DNA of 13,001 nucleotides from Candidatus Accumulibacter sp. UBA704 (lineage in GTDB: Bacteria; Pseudomonadota; Gammaproteobacteria; Burkholderiales; Rhodocyclaceae), in the NCBI GenBank assembly GCA_002304785.1, contig DBMG01000107.1, positions 1 through 13,001 of the forward strand, in the 5' to 3' direction. This document shows positions 6,285 through 13,001 of the stretch, in pieces. A program made the translations under genes and the position numbers. The notes beneath the pieces were generated by a model. The model was not told the DNA's origin, made no database searches, and worked only from the letters and a program-made list of their open reading frames with translations. Numbering within the stretch: the first letter of the stretch is position 1; the number at the start of each line of letters is the position of its first letter.

Positions 6285-7250
6285 ATGAACACCGCAAAGC
6301 AAATGAAAGTCCTGGTCACCGCGACCAACTATTCGGCCCTGTGCGCGGCCGGCAAGCAACTCCTCGAAAGCAACGGCTGCGAAGTCATCGAGAATCCCTT
6401 CGGGCGACCGATGACCTTTGACGAACTGAAGGAGTACGCGCCGCAGGCTGACGCCGTGGTCGTCGGCGTCGACACCTGGAACGAAGCCGCGTTCAGAATC
6501 GCCCCAAAACTCAAGGTCCTCGCACGCTTTGGTGTCGGCGTCGACAATATCGACATCGAGAAGGCCCGCGAATTCGGTATCAAGGTATGCAACGCCGCCG
6601 GCAAGAACGCCAACGCTGTCGCCGAACTGACGGTCGGCCTGATCATCTCGGCGATGCGCAGCATCCACACGCTGCACCAGACGACGCGGCAAGGCCGCTG
6701 GGACCGATTCGTCGGCGACGAACTGGTCGGACGCAAGGTCGGCCTGCTCGGCTTCGGCAACATCGCCCAGAAAGTAGCGAAGAAGCTGTCCGGCTTCGAT
6801 GTTGAACTGATCGCCTACGACAAGTACCCGAACCTGGAAACGGCCAAGCGCCTCAACGTCACGATAGTCGGCTGGCAGGAAGTGCTCGGGCAATCGGACG
6901 TCGTCTGCATGCTGCTGCCGAGTCTGCCGGAAACGAAGCATTTCATGAACGACACGACGTTCGCGATGATGAAGGACAAAGCCTATTTCATCAACACGGC
7001 ACGCGGTGCGCTGGTCGACGAAACTGCACTGAAAGCAGCTCTGAAAAGCAAAAAGCTCACTGCGGCGGCCATCGACGTATATGAACGCGAACCTTCAACC
7101 GCCGACAATCCCCTGTTCGAGCTCGACAACATCCTGACCACACCGCACACAGCCGCTGAGACGTACGAGACTTACCACGAGATCGGACTATTCACCGCGC
7201 AAGCTATTCTCGACGTATTCGCCGGGAAAAAGCCCCAGAACCTGCTCTGA
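6285..7250 (+). CDS. D-isomer-specific 2-hydroxyacid dehydrogenase (phosphoglycerate dehydrogenase-like)
   Basis: A 321-residue cytoplasmic NAD(P)-dependent oxidoreductase. Domain order is catalytic N-terminus (about 1-105), Rossmann nucleotide domain (about 106-286) and C-terminal return to the catalytic domain. The dinucleotide motif is GLLGFGNIAQ (153-162), with acidic D179 (IAYDKYP) at the end of the second strand, favouring NAD. The catalytic triad is R240 (INTARGALVD), E269 (DVYEREP) and H288 (TTPHTAAE). Its length lacks the regulatory ACT domain of biosynthetic SerA. ATG 6285 is chosen with GGAA (6276-6279) 5 bases upstream, a weak site; reading further upstream would enter the hairpin. 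It lies last in the TRAP unit, so it probably interconverts a 2-hydroxy acid and a 2-oxo acid derived from the imported compound, perhaps feeding the divergent aldolase. Family is certain; substrate unknown. Confidence 0.92.
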   Translation: MNTAKQMKVLVTATNYSALCAAGKQLLESNGCEVIENPFGRPMTFDELKEYAPQADAVVVGVDTWNEAAFRIAPKLKVLARFGVGVDNIDIEKAREFGIKVCNAAGKNANAVAELTVGLIISAMRSIHTLHQTTRQGRWDRFVGDELVGRKVGLLGFGNIAQKVAKKLSGFDVELIAYDKYPNLETAKRLNVTIVGWQEVLGQSDVVCMLLPSLPETKHFMNDTTFAMMKDKAYFINTARGALVDETALKAALKSKKLTAAAIDVYEREPSTADNPLFELDNILTTPHTAAETYETYHEIGLFTAQAILDVFAGKKPQNLL

Positions 7251-7271
7251 CAGAACTCGCATCTCCTTCCG

Positions 7272-7304
7272 CGGGTGGGCCGAAATCGGTTCACCCGTTT
7301 TTTT
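7272..7304 (+). terminator. Rho-independent terminator of the TRAP/dehydrogenase unit
   Basis: CGGGTG-GGCCG (7272-7282) pairs with CGGTT-CACCCG (7287-7297), including two G-T wobbles, around an AAAT loop, and is followed by seven T (7298-7304). This is a textbook intrinsic terminator for + strand transcription. Its right arm and T-run lie inside the last codons of the convergent sensor kinase gene, whose stop codon is the complement of 7291-7293. For - strand transcription the hairpin has no T-tract after it. Confidence 0.9.
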
Positions 7305-8634
7305 GCTCTGCCTCAGGCAGAACTGTCGTCAGGATTGCCCTGACCTCCAGGCCACTTCCTGGAGCATCGCACAGCGACAACTCACCCCCGGCGCTTTCGA
7401 CGATCCGCCGCACGATCGCCAGCCCCAACCCGCAACTGCCCCGCGTGGCGCGCGCCGGGTCGATCTGGGTGAAGGCTTTGGTGGCCCGATCCCGGTCCTC
7501 GGCGGGAATGCCTTGGCCATGGTCGCGCACGGACAGTGTCACCTGGCCTGGCCGTTCGACGCCCAGCGCAATCTCCACCGGTGGCTCGCCGTATTGCAGG
7601 GCGTTGTCGATCAGGTTGCCGAGCAACCGCTGCAGGTCGCCGCGGGCGATGGCCACGCGGCACGCGACTGCCGGCTCGCTGACCGACATCTCGACCGGGC
7701 GCCCGAGTTCGCGCTGGCGGGCCACTTCATCGCTGACGGCATCGGCAATCGACAGAACCTCCACATCGCCGGATCGCCCGGCCTCGCTGCGCAGGAAGGC
7801 CAGGCACTGATCGACGATGCGTTCCATATCCTCTGCGTCGCGTTCGAGGCCGTTGCGGTCGATCTCACTTTCGAGGAGAGCCAATCGCACGCGCAGACGG
7901 GCCAGCGGTGCCCGCAGGTCATGGGTCAAGCCGGCCAACATCTCGCGCCGCTCATCCTCGGCGCGGGCCAGTTGCGCCAACATCGTGTTGTGCCGTTCGG
8001 CCAGCCGCCGCACCTCGCGCGGCCCGGCCGGCGTGACCCGGCGCGCGCTGCCCTCACCAGTCGCCGAAACGGCTTCGCCGAGGCGGCGGAGCGGACGGAC
8101 GATGCCGCTGACGAAGAGGCCCGCGATGACGATCAGAACGGTTAGTGCAATGGCCAGATTCCACCACAGGTCGTGCGGCAACTTCTGCGGTTTGAAGCGG
8201 GGTGCCGGCAGGATCAGCCACCAGCGCTCGCCGTTGGCATTGAACCCGATCCACAGGGCGCCCCGCGGGTCGCCGTCCTGGCGCAGGCTGACCGGTTCGC
8301 CAAGCGTATGCCGCAAATCCCTGGCCAGTTCACGGGCAAACCCGAATTCGGGAGCACGAGGAGGAACCTGGACGCCATCCGGCCGCAATTGCAACCATTG
8401 TTCGTCGGGCTCGGCCATCTCGAGACGTTGGCGCGCCTCGTCGTCGAGCCCGGGAAGGAGCGTTTGCAGCAGCCGCACCTGGCCGGCGACGTAGCGTGCC
8501 GTCCGGCTCTTGTGGTCGGCGCCTCGATTTTCCAGGACCAGCGAAAACGTCGTGACCTCGGCCACGGCGATCACCGCGACCACCAGGAGAACGGTGCGCA
8601 AGGCCAGCGAATCGGGGAACAACCGGAATTTCAT
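7291..8634 (-). CDS. EnvZ-type sensor histidine kinase
   Basis: A 447-residue inner-membrane kinase, a normal EnvZ length. In order: TM1 (about 11-33), a periplasmic sensor region of about 120 residues, TM2 (about 158-178), a HAMP linker (about 179-230), the DHp helix pair with the phospho-accepting H238 in LTHDLRAPLARLRVRLALLE, and an HATPase domain with N-box N340/N344 (GNLIDNAL), G1 box DHGQGIP (371-377) and G2 box GLGLAIV (402-408). All catalytic motifs are intact. The start ATG at 8634 overlaps the stop of the response-regulator gene by 4 bases (ATGA), implying translational coupling; a longer in-frame reading upstream would run into that gene and is rejected. Its partner is the OmpR-like regulator. 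The signal is unknown; EnvZ relatives respond to osmolarity or envelope conditions. Seven A residues lie near the 3' end, opposite a terminator T-run. Confidence 0.92.
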   Translation of the reverse strand: MKFRLFPDSLALRTVLLVVAVIAVAEVTTFSLVLENRGADHKSRTARYVAGQVRLLQTLLPGLDDEARQRLEMAEPDEQWLQLRPDGVQVPPRAPEFGFARELARDLRHTLGEPVSLRQDGDPRGALWIGFNANGERWWLILPAPRFKPQKLPHDLWWNLAIALTVLIVIAGLFVSGIVRPLRRLGEAVSATGEGSARRVTPAGPREVRRLAERHNTMLAQLARAEDERREMLAGLTHDLRAPLARLRVRLALLESEIDRNGLERDAEDMERIVDQCLAFLRSEAGRSGDVEVLSIADAVSDEVARQRELGRPVEMSVSEPAVACRVAIARGDLQRLLGNLIDNALQYGEPPVEIALGVERPGQVTLSVRDHGQGIPAEDRDRATKAFTQIDPARATRGSCGLGLAIVRRIVESAGGELSLCDAPGSGLEVRAILTTVLPEAEQKNG

Positions 8635-9353
8635 GAGGTACTCTCGGCGGACGCCTCGGTGTCCGGAACGAACACGTAGCCGACACCCCACACCGTCTGC
8701 AGGTAGCGGGGATGCGACGGATCCTCCTCGATCAGCCGGCGCAGGCGATGGATCTGCACGTCGATGGCCCGGTCGAAGGATTCGCTGTCGTCACCGCGTG
8801 TCAGCTCGAGCAGGCGCTCGCGCTTCATCGGCCGTCCCGCGTTGCTTACCAACGCGTTGAGCAGGGCGAACTCGCCGCTGGTTAGCGCCACCGATTCGCC
8901 TGCCCGGGAAAGCTGTCGGGTCGCGCGGTCGAAGCTCCAGTCGCCGAAGCGAAACACGCCCCCTTGCAGGACCGGCGCGGCGGCCGTCTGCGTACCCCGG
9001 CGCAGCACGGCGTCGATGCGCGCCACCAGTTCGCGCGGGTCGAACGGCTTGCCGACATAATCGTCCGCGCCCATTTCCAGACCGATGACCCGGTCGACCG
9101 GTTCATCACGAGCCGTAAGCATGATGATCGGGCGCGTCTCGCCGCGCGCGCGCAGGCGGCGGCAGGCGGCCAGCCCGTCCTCGCCGGGCATCATCAGGTC
9201 GAGCACGATCAGTTGCGGCTGATAGCGGTCGAGATAGGCATCGAGCTGGCGCGTGTCGGGCAGCAGCAGCGTGTCGAAGCCGTGACGTCCGAGATAGGTG
9301 GCCAGCAGCTGGCGCAGTTCGGGATCATCATCGACGAGCAGGATCTTTTTCAT
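8631..9353 (-). CDS. ompR: OmpR-type DNA-binding response regulator
   Basis: A 240-residue cytoplasmic transcription factor. The receiver domain (about 1-115) has the acidic pocket D8/D9, phospho-acceptor D52 (LIVLDLMMPGEDG), T80 and K102 (VGKPFDPREL), all intact. The C-terminal winged helix (about 130-233) ends in HPRYLQTVWGVGYVFVPD, nearly the same as the C-terminal block I recall for OmpR, which supports the symbol. It should be phosphorylated by the kinase encoded directly downstream with a 4-base overlap. The start at 9353 gives the usual receiver N-terminus (MKKILLVDDDPELRQ), but no clear Shine-Dalgarno sequence precedes it (upstream bases read CCGCGCC). The 95-bp gap to the preceding kinase gene on the same strand has no terminator, so read-through from the TctD/TctE-like pair is possible. 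Orthology to OmpR/RisA is likely; target genes are unknown. Confidence 0.92.
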   Translation of the reverse strand: MKKILLVDDDPELRQLLATYLGRHGFDTLLLPDTRQLDAYLDRYQPQLIVLDLMMPGEDGLAACRRLRARGETRPIIMLTARDEPVDRVIGLEMGADDYVGKPFDPRELVARIDAVLRRGTQTAAAPVLQGGVFRFGDWSFDRATRQLSRAGESVALTSGEFALLNALVSNAGRPMKRERLLELTRGDDSESFDRAIDVQIHRLRRLIEEDPSHPRYLQTVWGVGYVFVPDTEASAESTS

Positions 9354-9448
9354 GGCGCGGACAGAAAACGGAATTGCACCATTCTATGTCGACGCCACGT
9401 CTACGATCCGTGTCTGAAACAATTCGCAATGGGAAGGACGGGAATGCG
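9354..9448. other. 95-bp gap between the two two-component systems
   Basis: This gap separates two - strand gene pairs. On the - strand I see a -10-like TAGAAT without a matching -35 hexamer, and no hairpin followed by T. It may hold a promoter for the OmpR-like pair, or the four genes may form one transcript. Nothing here decides between these options. Confidence 0.3.
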
Positions 9449-10876
9449 TCACCCGGATGCGGCAGGCGCCGCGAGTGGCAAGATCACCTCAACTGTAAGA
9501 CCACTGCCAGCCTGCCGTTCGCCCAAGGTAATTCGGCCCCCGTGCGCCAGGCAGATCTGGCGAACGATGGCCAGCCCCAGGCCGCTACCGCCGGAATCGC
9601 CGCGCCCGAGGATGCGATAGAAGCGTTGGAATACTTTCTCGCGTTCGGACTCGGGAATACCTGGGCCGTCATCGGCCACTCGCAACATGACCGAGCGTCC
9701 GGATACCAGCACCTCCACGTTGACGTGTCCGTTGTCCGGTGTATAGCGCAACGCGTTGTCGATCAAGTTGGAAACCATCTCGCGCAACATGGTCGGATTG
9801 CCATCCACAAACGCCGGATAGGGCAAACCTTCAAAGGACAGGTCGATGCTCTTCTTCAACGCCAGGGACGCCAGTTCGCCGGCAACATCGCACGCCAGTT
9901 CGCCGAAATCCAGTCGGGAAAACTCCTGTATCTGGCCGTTGGCCGGTTCCGCGCGGGCCAGCGTAAGCATCTGGTTGGCCATCCGGCGCGTGCTGCGAAT
10001 GGTGTCGATCAGACTGCCGAAAGTCCGGTGCATTTCCTCCGGATCATCCTGGCGCAGTCCATATTCGGCCTGTGTACCAAGCACCGTCAGCGGCGTACGT
10101 ATCTGATGTGCCGCGTCGGCCAGGAACCGACGACGTGCCTGCAACAGACGATCCAGGCGCGACATGTGGTAGTTGATGGCGTCGACGAGCGGCAGCAGTT
10201 CGTTCGGAACGTTGGTCGCCGACACCGGCGTCAAATCCTCGTCCTTGCGCTGACGGATCGTATCGCGCAACTGCAGCAGGGGGCTAAACGCATTCCTGAG
10301 TACCAGCAGCACCAGGAAGAGACCGGCCGAGAGCAGCAACAACTGCGGCCGCAGGCTGTCGAGAAACAGGCTGAAGGCGAGCCGTGTACGTGCCTCGGTG
10401 GTTTCGGCAAAGAGCACCGTCACCGAATCGCCACCGGCCAGTTCGGGGTCATACAGACGCTTGGACAGCGCCGCCAGGCGAATCGGCTGTTCGCGAAAGA
10501 CCGTATCGACGATCTTCGGCTCCTCGCCTCCTCCTTTCAGTCCGTCGAAGGGCAGATCGTCGTACCCGGTAATCACCTTGTCGTCCGGGCCGATGATCGC
10601 GTAATAGACCCGTTCCTGCACGCCTTCTTCAAAGATGTCCAGTGCCGAGTACGGGATGTCGACCGTGATGTGCCCGCCGGTGGCATGAATGCTTTCGGCG
10701 ATATTCTTGAGCGAGGCAGCCAGTGAGCGGTCGTAGGCCCGATTGGCTGCATCGATCGCCCCCGTGTAGAACCAGAAAGCATTGACCAGGAGCAGGATGA
10801 GCACGGGCGGAATCAGCGCCCAGGCCACGCGCTTGCGCAGGCTGAACGAACTGAACGAGCGTCTCCTAGGCTTCAT
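9449..10876 (-). CDS. TctE-type sensor histidine kinase with periplasmic 2CSK_N-like sensor
   Basis: A 475-residue inner-membrane kinase. In order: TM1 (about 17-38), a periplasmic domain of about 138 residues resembling the 2CSK_N sensor of TctE/QseC-type kinases (includes RVYYAIIGPDDKVITGYDDLP, 89-109), TM2 (about 178-195), HAMP-like linker, DHp helix with phospho-accepting H257 (FLADAAHQIRTPLTVL), and ATPase domain with N370/N374 (SNLIDNALRYTP), DDGPGIP (402-408) and GLGLAIV (432-438). All catalytic motifs are intact. Its start overlaps the end of the TctD-like regulator gene by 11 bases, so the two are translationally coupled. In this kinase class the ligand is often a carboxylate, sometimes presented by a periplasmic binding protein. 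The divergent solute-binding protein gene fits such a partner, but that link is inference from position. Confidence 0.92.
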   Translation of the reverse strand: MKPRRRSFSSFSLRKRVAWALIPPVLILLLVNAFWFYTGAIDAANRAYDRSLAASLKNIAESIHATGGHITVDIPYSALDIFEEGVQERVYYAIIGPDDKVITGYDDLPFDGLKGGGEEPKIVDTVFREQPIRLAALSKRLYDPELAGGDSVTVLFAETTEARTRLAFSLFLDSLRPQLLLLSAGLFLVLLVLRNAFSPLLQLRDTIRQRKDEDLTPVSATNVPNELLPLVDAINYHMSRLDRLLQARRRFLADAAHQIRTPLTVLGTQAEYGLRQDDPEEMHRTFGSLIDTIRSTRRMANQMLTLARAEPANGQIQEFSRLDFGELACDVAGELASLALKKSIDLSFEGLPYPAFVDGNPTMLREMVSNLIDNALRYTPDNGHVNVEVLVSGRSVMLRVADDGPGIPESEREKVFQRFYRILGRGDSGGSGLGLAIVRQICLAHGGRITLGERQAGSGLTVEVILPLAAPAASG

Positions 10877-11546
10877 TGCCGCTTTCGCTCAGAACATAGC
10901 CGAGTCCGCGCAGGGTACTGACGAAAGCCCCCGATCCCTCGAGCTTCTTGCGCAGGCGATGCACGTAGATTTCGATAGCTTCCACGCGCGCATCGTCATC
11001 GAAGCTGAAGACCTTCTCGAACAGCGCGTTGCGCGAGACGGGTTTGCCCAGCCTTGAAACCAGGGCCTCGAGCACCGCCAGCTCGCGCGGCGTAAGTGCC
11101 AGCGCCTTTCCGCCAACCGTCGCGAGGCGATTTGTGGTGTCGAATTCGAGTTGCCCGACATGCACCATGGGCATGACATTCCCGCTGCGCCTCAACAGCG
11201 ACTTGATGCGCGCCTCGAGTTCGGCAACCTCGAAGGGCTTGGCCAGGTAGTCGTCGGCGCCGAGGTTCAAGCCCTTGACCTTGTCCTCCAGCGTACTACG
11301 GGCCGTCAGGATCAGAACCGGGAGACGCGCCGTCTTCTCCTGGCTGCGCATGCGGCGCAACACCTCGAGCCCGTCAATGCCGGGCAATGACAGATCGAGG
11401 ATAGCGAGGTCGTAGGCCTGCGTGAGCAGGGAAGTGAGTGCATGGTCACCCCGCCCGACAACATCCACGGCAAAGCCGGATTGCCGCAAGGTCTTGGAAA
11501 CCCAGATGGCCAGATCGGCGTGATCTTCGACAAGCAGCAAGCGCAT
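10866..11546 (-). CDS. TctD/QseB-type OmpR-family response regulator
   Basis: A 226-residue transcription factor. The receiver domain has E7/D8 (LLLVEDHADLA), phospho-acceptor D51 (LAILDLSLPGIDG), T81 and K103 (YLAKPFEVAELEARIKSLLRR), followed by a winged-helix DNA-binding domain (about 128-222, ending RLRKKLEGSGAFVSTLRGLGYVL). The receiver closely recalls TctD, the regulator of tricarboxylate uptake. The start is placed at ATG 11546 because it gives the standard receiver N-terminus MRLLLVED; a TTG 51 bases upstream would add 17 residues with no counterpart in the family. No Shine-Dalgarno sequence precedes ATG 11546, so initiation may be weak or leaderless. It overlaps the kinase gene downstream by 11 bases and diverges from the solute-binding protein gene across 106 bp, a likely regulatory target. 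Confidence 0.92.
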   Translation of the reverse strand: MRLLLVEDHADLAIWVSKTLRQSGFAVDVVGRGDHALTSLLTQAYDLAILDLSLPGIDGLEVLRRMRSQEKTARLPVLILTARSTLEDKVKGLNLGADDYLAKPFEVAELEARIKSLLRRSGNVMPMVHVGQLEFDTTNRLATVGGKALALTPRELAVLEALVSRLGKPVSRNALFEKVFSFDDDARVEAIEIYVHRLRKKLEGSGAFVSTLRGLGYVLSESGNEA

Positions 11547-11652
11547 GATGGATATAGCAATGGATAGAGGACTGATTCTTTGGGTATGCTGCCTCAAAAG
11601 AGCCGTTTAAGATAGCCGGAAGCCGGCCAGCCAAATTGGGGAAAGGGCACAA
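11547..11652. promoter_or_regulatory. Divergent promoter region between TctD-like regulator and binding-protein gene
   Basis: These 106 bp must hold the promoters of both divergent genes unless transcription starts further away. No hexamer pair with good spacing and match is visible on either strand. A tandem AGCCGG (11614-11619 and 11621-11626) precedes the ribosome binding site of the binding-protein gene. A control site for the TctD-like regulator would be expected here by position only. Confidence 0.35.
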
Positions 11653-12747
11653 ATGCACGAATGGAGACTGTGGCGCAACATTTCACTCGCGATCTTTTTC
11701 GCCAGCTTGGCGAACGCATCGCTTGCCGGAACGGTAGTAATCTACGCGGCCGCCGACCTGCAGGTCATCGAGCCGCTGATCGTCGACTTCGAGCAGACAC
11801 ACCCTGATATCAAGGTCGAATACCACGACCTGCAGACAACGGACCTCTATCACCGATTCCTGAAAGAGACCGGCTCCGGCAGCAAGGCAGACATCGTCTG
11901 GAGCTCGGCCATGGACCTGCAGATGAAACTGGTCAACGACGGCCACGCCCGGCCTCATCGCTCGGATGAAACCAAGGCGCTCCCGTCCTGGGCGAAATGG
12001 AAGGACGAAGCCTTCGGCACCACCTTTGAGCCGGTTTGTTTCGCCTACAACAGGGAACTGCTGGCGGCAGAAGACGTACCACAGTCGCATGCAGAGCTGG
12101 CCCGTTTTCTCAAGGAACATCCGGAACGCTTCCGCAACCGCCTCGCCACCTACGACCCGCACCGCTCCGGTTTGGGCTATCTTTTGCACAGCCAGGATCT
12201 GGAAGCCAACCCCGTCGTCTTCTGGAACCTGATCCAGGAAATGTCGCGTGCCGGATTGAATATCGAGCCGACAACCACACAAATGCTTGACCGCATCGTC
12301 AGCGGCAAGTCGGACTTTGGCTACAACGTCCTGTGCTCCTACGCGCACGCCCGCGCCAACACCGACCCCCGGATCGGCAGCGTCATGCCGCGCGACTACA
12401 CTTTGGTGATGAGCCGGATTGCGTTCATCAGCCGCTATGCCCCGCACCCCGATGAAGCTAAGGTGTGGCTTGACTACATGCTGTCAAAACGCGGCCAAAC
12501 GATCTTCAGCCTGATCGGCCTGCACTCGGTGCGCGCCGACGTCGAAGGTGAAGCTTCCGCCGCATCATTGCGCAAACGGCTGGGCAATGCCTTTCGCCCG
12601 ATCGTCCTCAACACCGGTTTACTCACCTACATCGACCGAAGCAAGCGCGAGCTGTTCCTCCAGCAATGGGATACGGCGTTGACACCCATGCGGAGCAATC
12701 CCGCGCGCCTTCGTACCGTGCCTCCGACCGAATCTCCGGGACGTTGA
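11653..12747 (+). CDS. Periplasmic solute-binding protein (ABC type, Fe3+/PgtC-like), possible sensor partner
   Basis: A 364-residue exported protein. The signal peptide spans about residues 1-25 (hydrophobic stretch NISLAIFFASLANASLA, cleavage after SLA). The mature protein begins GTVVIYAAADLQVIEPLIVDFEQ and carries KADIVWSSAMDLQMKLVNDG (78-97), typical of lobe one of the bacterial extracellular binding proteins related to ferric-ion receptors and to PgtC. The later part has AKVWLDYMLSKRGQTIF (269-285), also usual for this fold. The tandem tyrosines of ferric-binding FbpA are not evident, so iron is doubtful. AAAGGG (11642-11647) lies 5 bases before ATG 11653. No permease or ATPase gene follows in the remaining 254 bp, while a two-component pair is divergent. 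PgtC in enteric bacteria is a known binding-protein-like regulator of a kinase, so a signalling role is plausible here. Fold confident; role inferred. Confidence 0.88.
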   Translation: MHEWRLWRNISLAIFFASLANASLAGTVVIYAAADLQVIEPLIVDFEQTHPDIKVEYHDLQTTDLYHRFLKETGSGSKADIVWSSAMDLQMKLVNDGHARPHRSDETKALPSWAKWKDEAFGTTFEPVCFAYNRELLAAEDVPQSHAELARFLKEHPERFRNRLATYDPHRSGLGYLLHSQDLEANPVVFWNLIQEMSRAGLNIEPTTTQMLDRIVSGKSDFGYNVLCSYAHARANTDPRIGSVMPRDYTLVMSRIAFISRYAPHPDEAKVWLDYMLSKRGQTIFSLIGLHSVRADVEGEASAASLRKRLGNAFRPIVLNTGLLTYIDRSKRELFLQQWDTALTPMRSNPARLRTVPPTESPGR

Positions 12748-13001
12748 TCGACCGACAAGAGCACACCACAAACTTCCCTCACCCTGCATTTCTTTCACGA
12801 CTGAAAGGCTTTCGAAAGGTCTCTTCTGTAGGTTATCGCTTCACCTATGAAGACCGTTCCATCTTGCCAGGGCAAAACGCGCGCGGCTGAAATGACAAGT
12901 GGAAGGGGTTTCCGGTGTGATACAGGTCTCGGGTGAAAATGATGAAAACAGACGGACAAAGATACTAGACTGCTTCTTGCGCATGCGTCTCGCGACGCAT
13001 G
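12748..13001. other. Non-coding end region with small inverted repeats
   Basis: I see no convincing gene here. The palindrome CTTTCGAAAG (12809-12818) sits next to a tandem GAAAGG (12803-12808, 12814-12819), and TTGCC-AG-GGCAA lies at 12864-12875. An inverted repeat CATGCGTC (12982-12989) / GACGCATG (12994-13001) with loop TCGC runs to the window edge and may extend past it. No hairpin with T-tract closes the binding-protein gene. The stretch may carry control sites of the next gene to the right. Confidence 0.35.

Noticed and set aside
7303..8145. 280-codon open frame on the + strand opposite the EnvZ-type kinase
   Set aside because: Antisense to intact kinase catalytic domains and without recognisable features.
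9374..10726. 450-codon open frame on the + strand opposite the TctE-like kinase
   Set aside because: The kinase on the - strand has all catalytic motifs; the opposite frame has low-complexity Gln/Arg-rich composition and no domain, so it is an antisense shadow.
11653..12747. Ferric-iron binding protein (FbpA/AfuA) call
   Set aside because: The overall fold fits, but the adjacent tyrosine pair used for iron is not evident and no iron permease genes are visible, so a specific iron role is not supported.
12666..12890. 74-codon open frame on the + strand at the right end
   Set aside because: It begins inside the binding-protein gene in another frame, has no ribosome binding site and no familiar motif.

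Overview
The window is GC-rich chromosomal DNA from a Gram-negative bacterium, most likely a betaproteobacterium (Rhodocyclaceae-like). That placement is inferred from codon use and the gene types (ComM, Bcr/CflA pump, TRAP transporter, OmpR/EnvZ- and TctD/TctE-type two-component pairs). I see no tRNA, rRNA, CRISPR array, insertion sequence or phage gene.

Left part (1-1994): the 3' end of comM runs straight into a Bcr/CflA-type MFS drug exporter on the + strand. A small HicA-fold protein on the - strand converges on the exporter and has no HicB partner next to it.

Middle (1995-7304): a carboxylate uptake and catabolism locus. A DapA-superfamily aldolase/lyase on the - strand diverges from a + strand unit encoding TRAP small permease, TRAP large permease, periplasmic binding protein and a D-isomer 2-hydroxyacid dehydrogenase. 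The 361-bp divergent region is AT-rich and holds palindromes and short repeats, but no local regulator gene is visible. A strong hairpin sits between the binding-protein gene and the dehydrogenase gene, and a canonical terminator closes the unit. The inferred job is import of an organic acid, oxidation or reduction at a 2-hydroxy/2-oxo position, and aldol cleavage. The substrate cannot be read from sequence.

Right part (7291-12747): four signalling genes lie in a row on the - strand, forming two complete two-component systems: a TctD/TctE-like pair (upstream) followed by an OmpR/EnvZ-like pair. Divergent from the TctD-like gene is an ABC-type periplasmic binding protein with no permease or ATPase beside it in the window. 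This suggests the binding protein may act as a ligand-sensing partner of the TctE-like kinase. The last 254 bp hold no convincing gene and end in an inverted repeat cut by the window edge.
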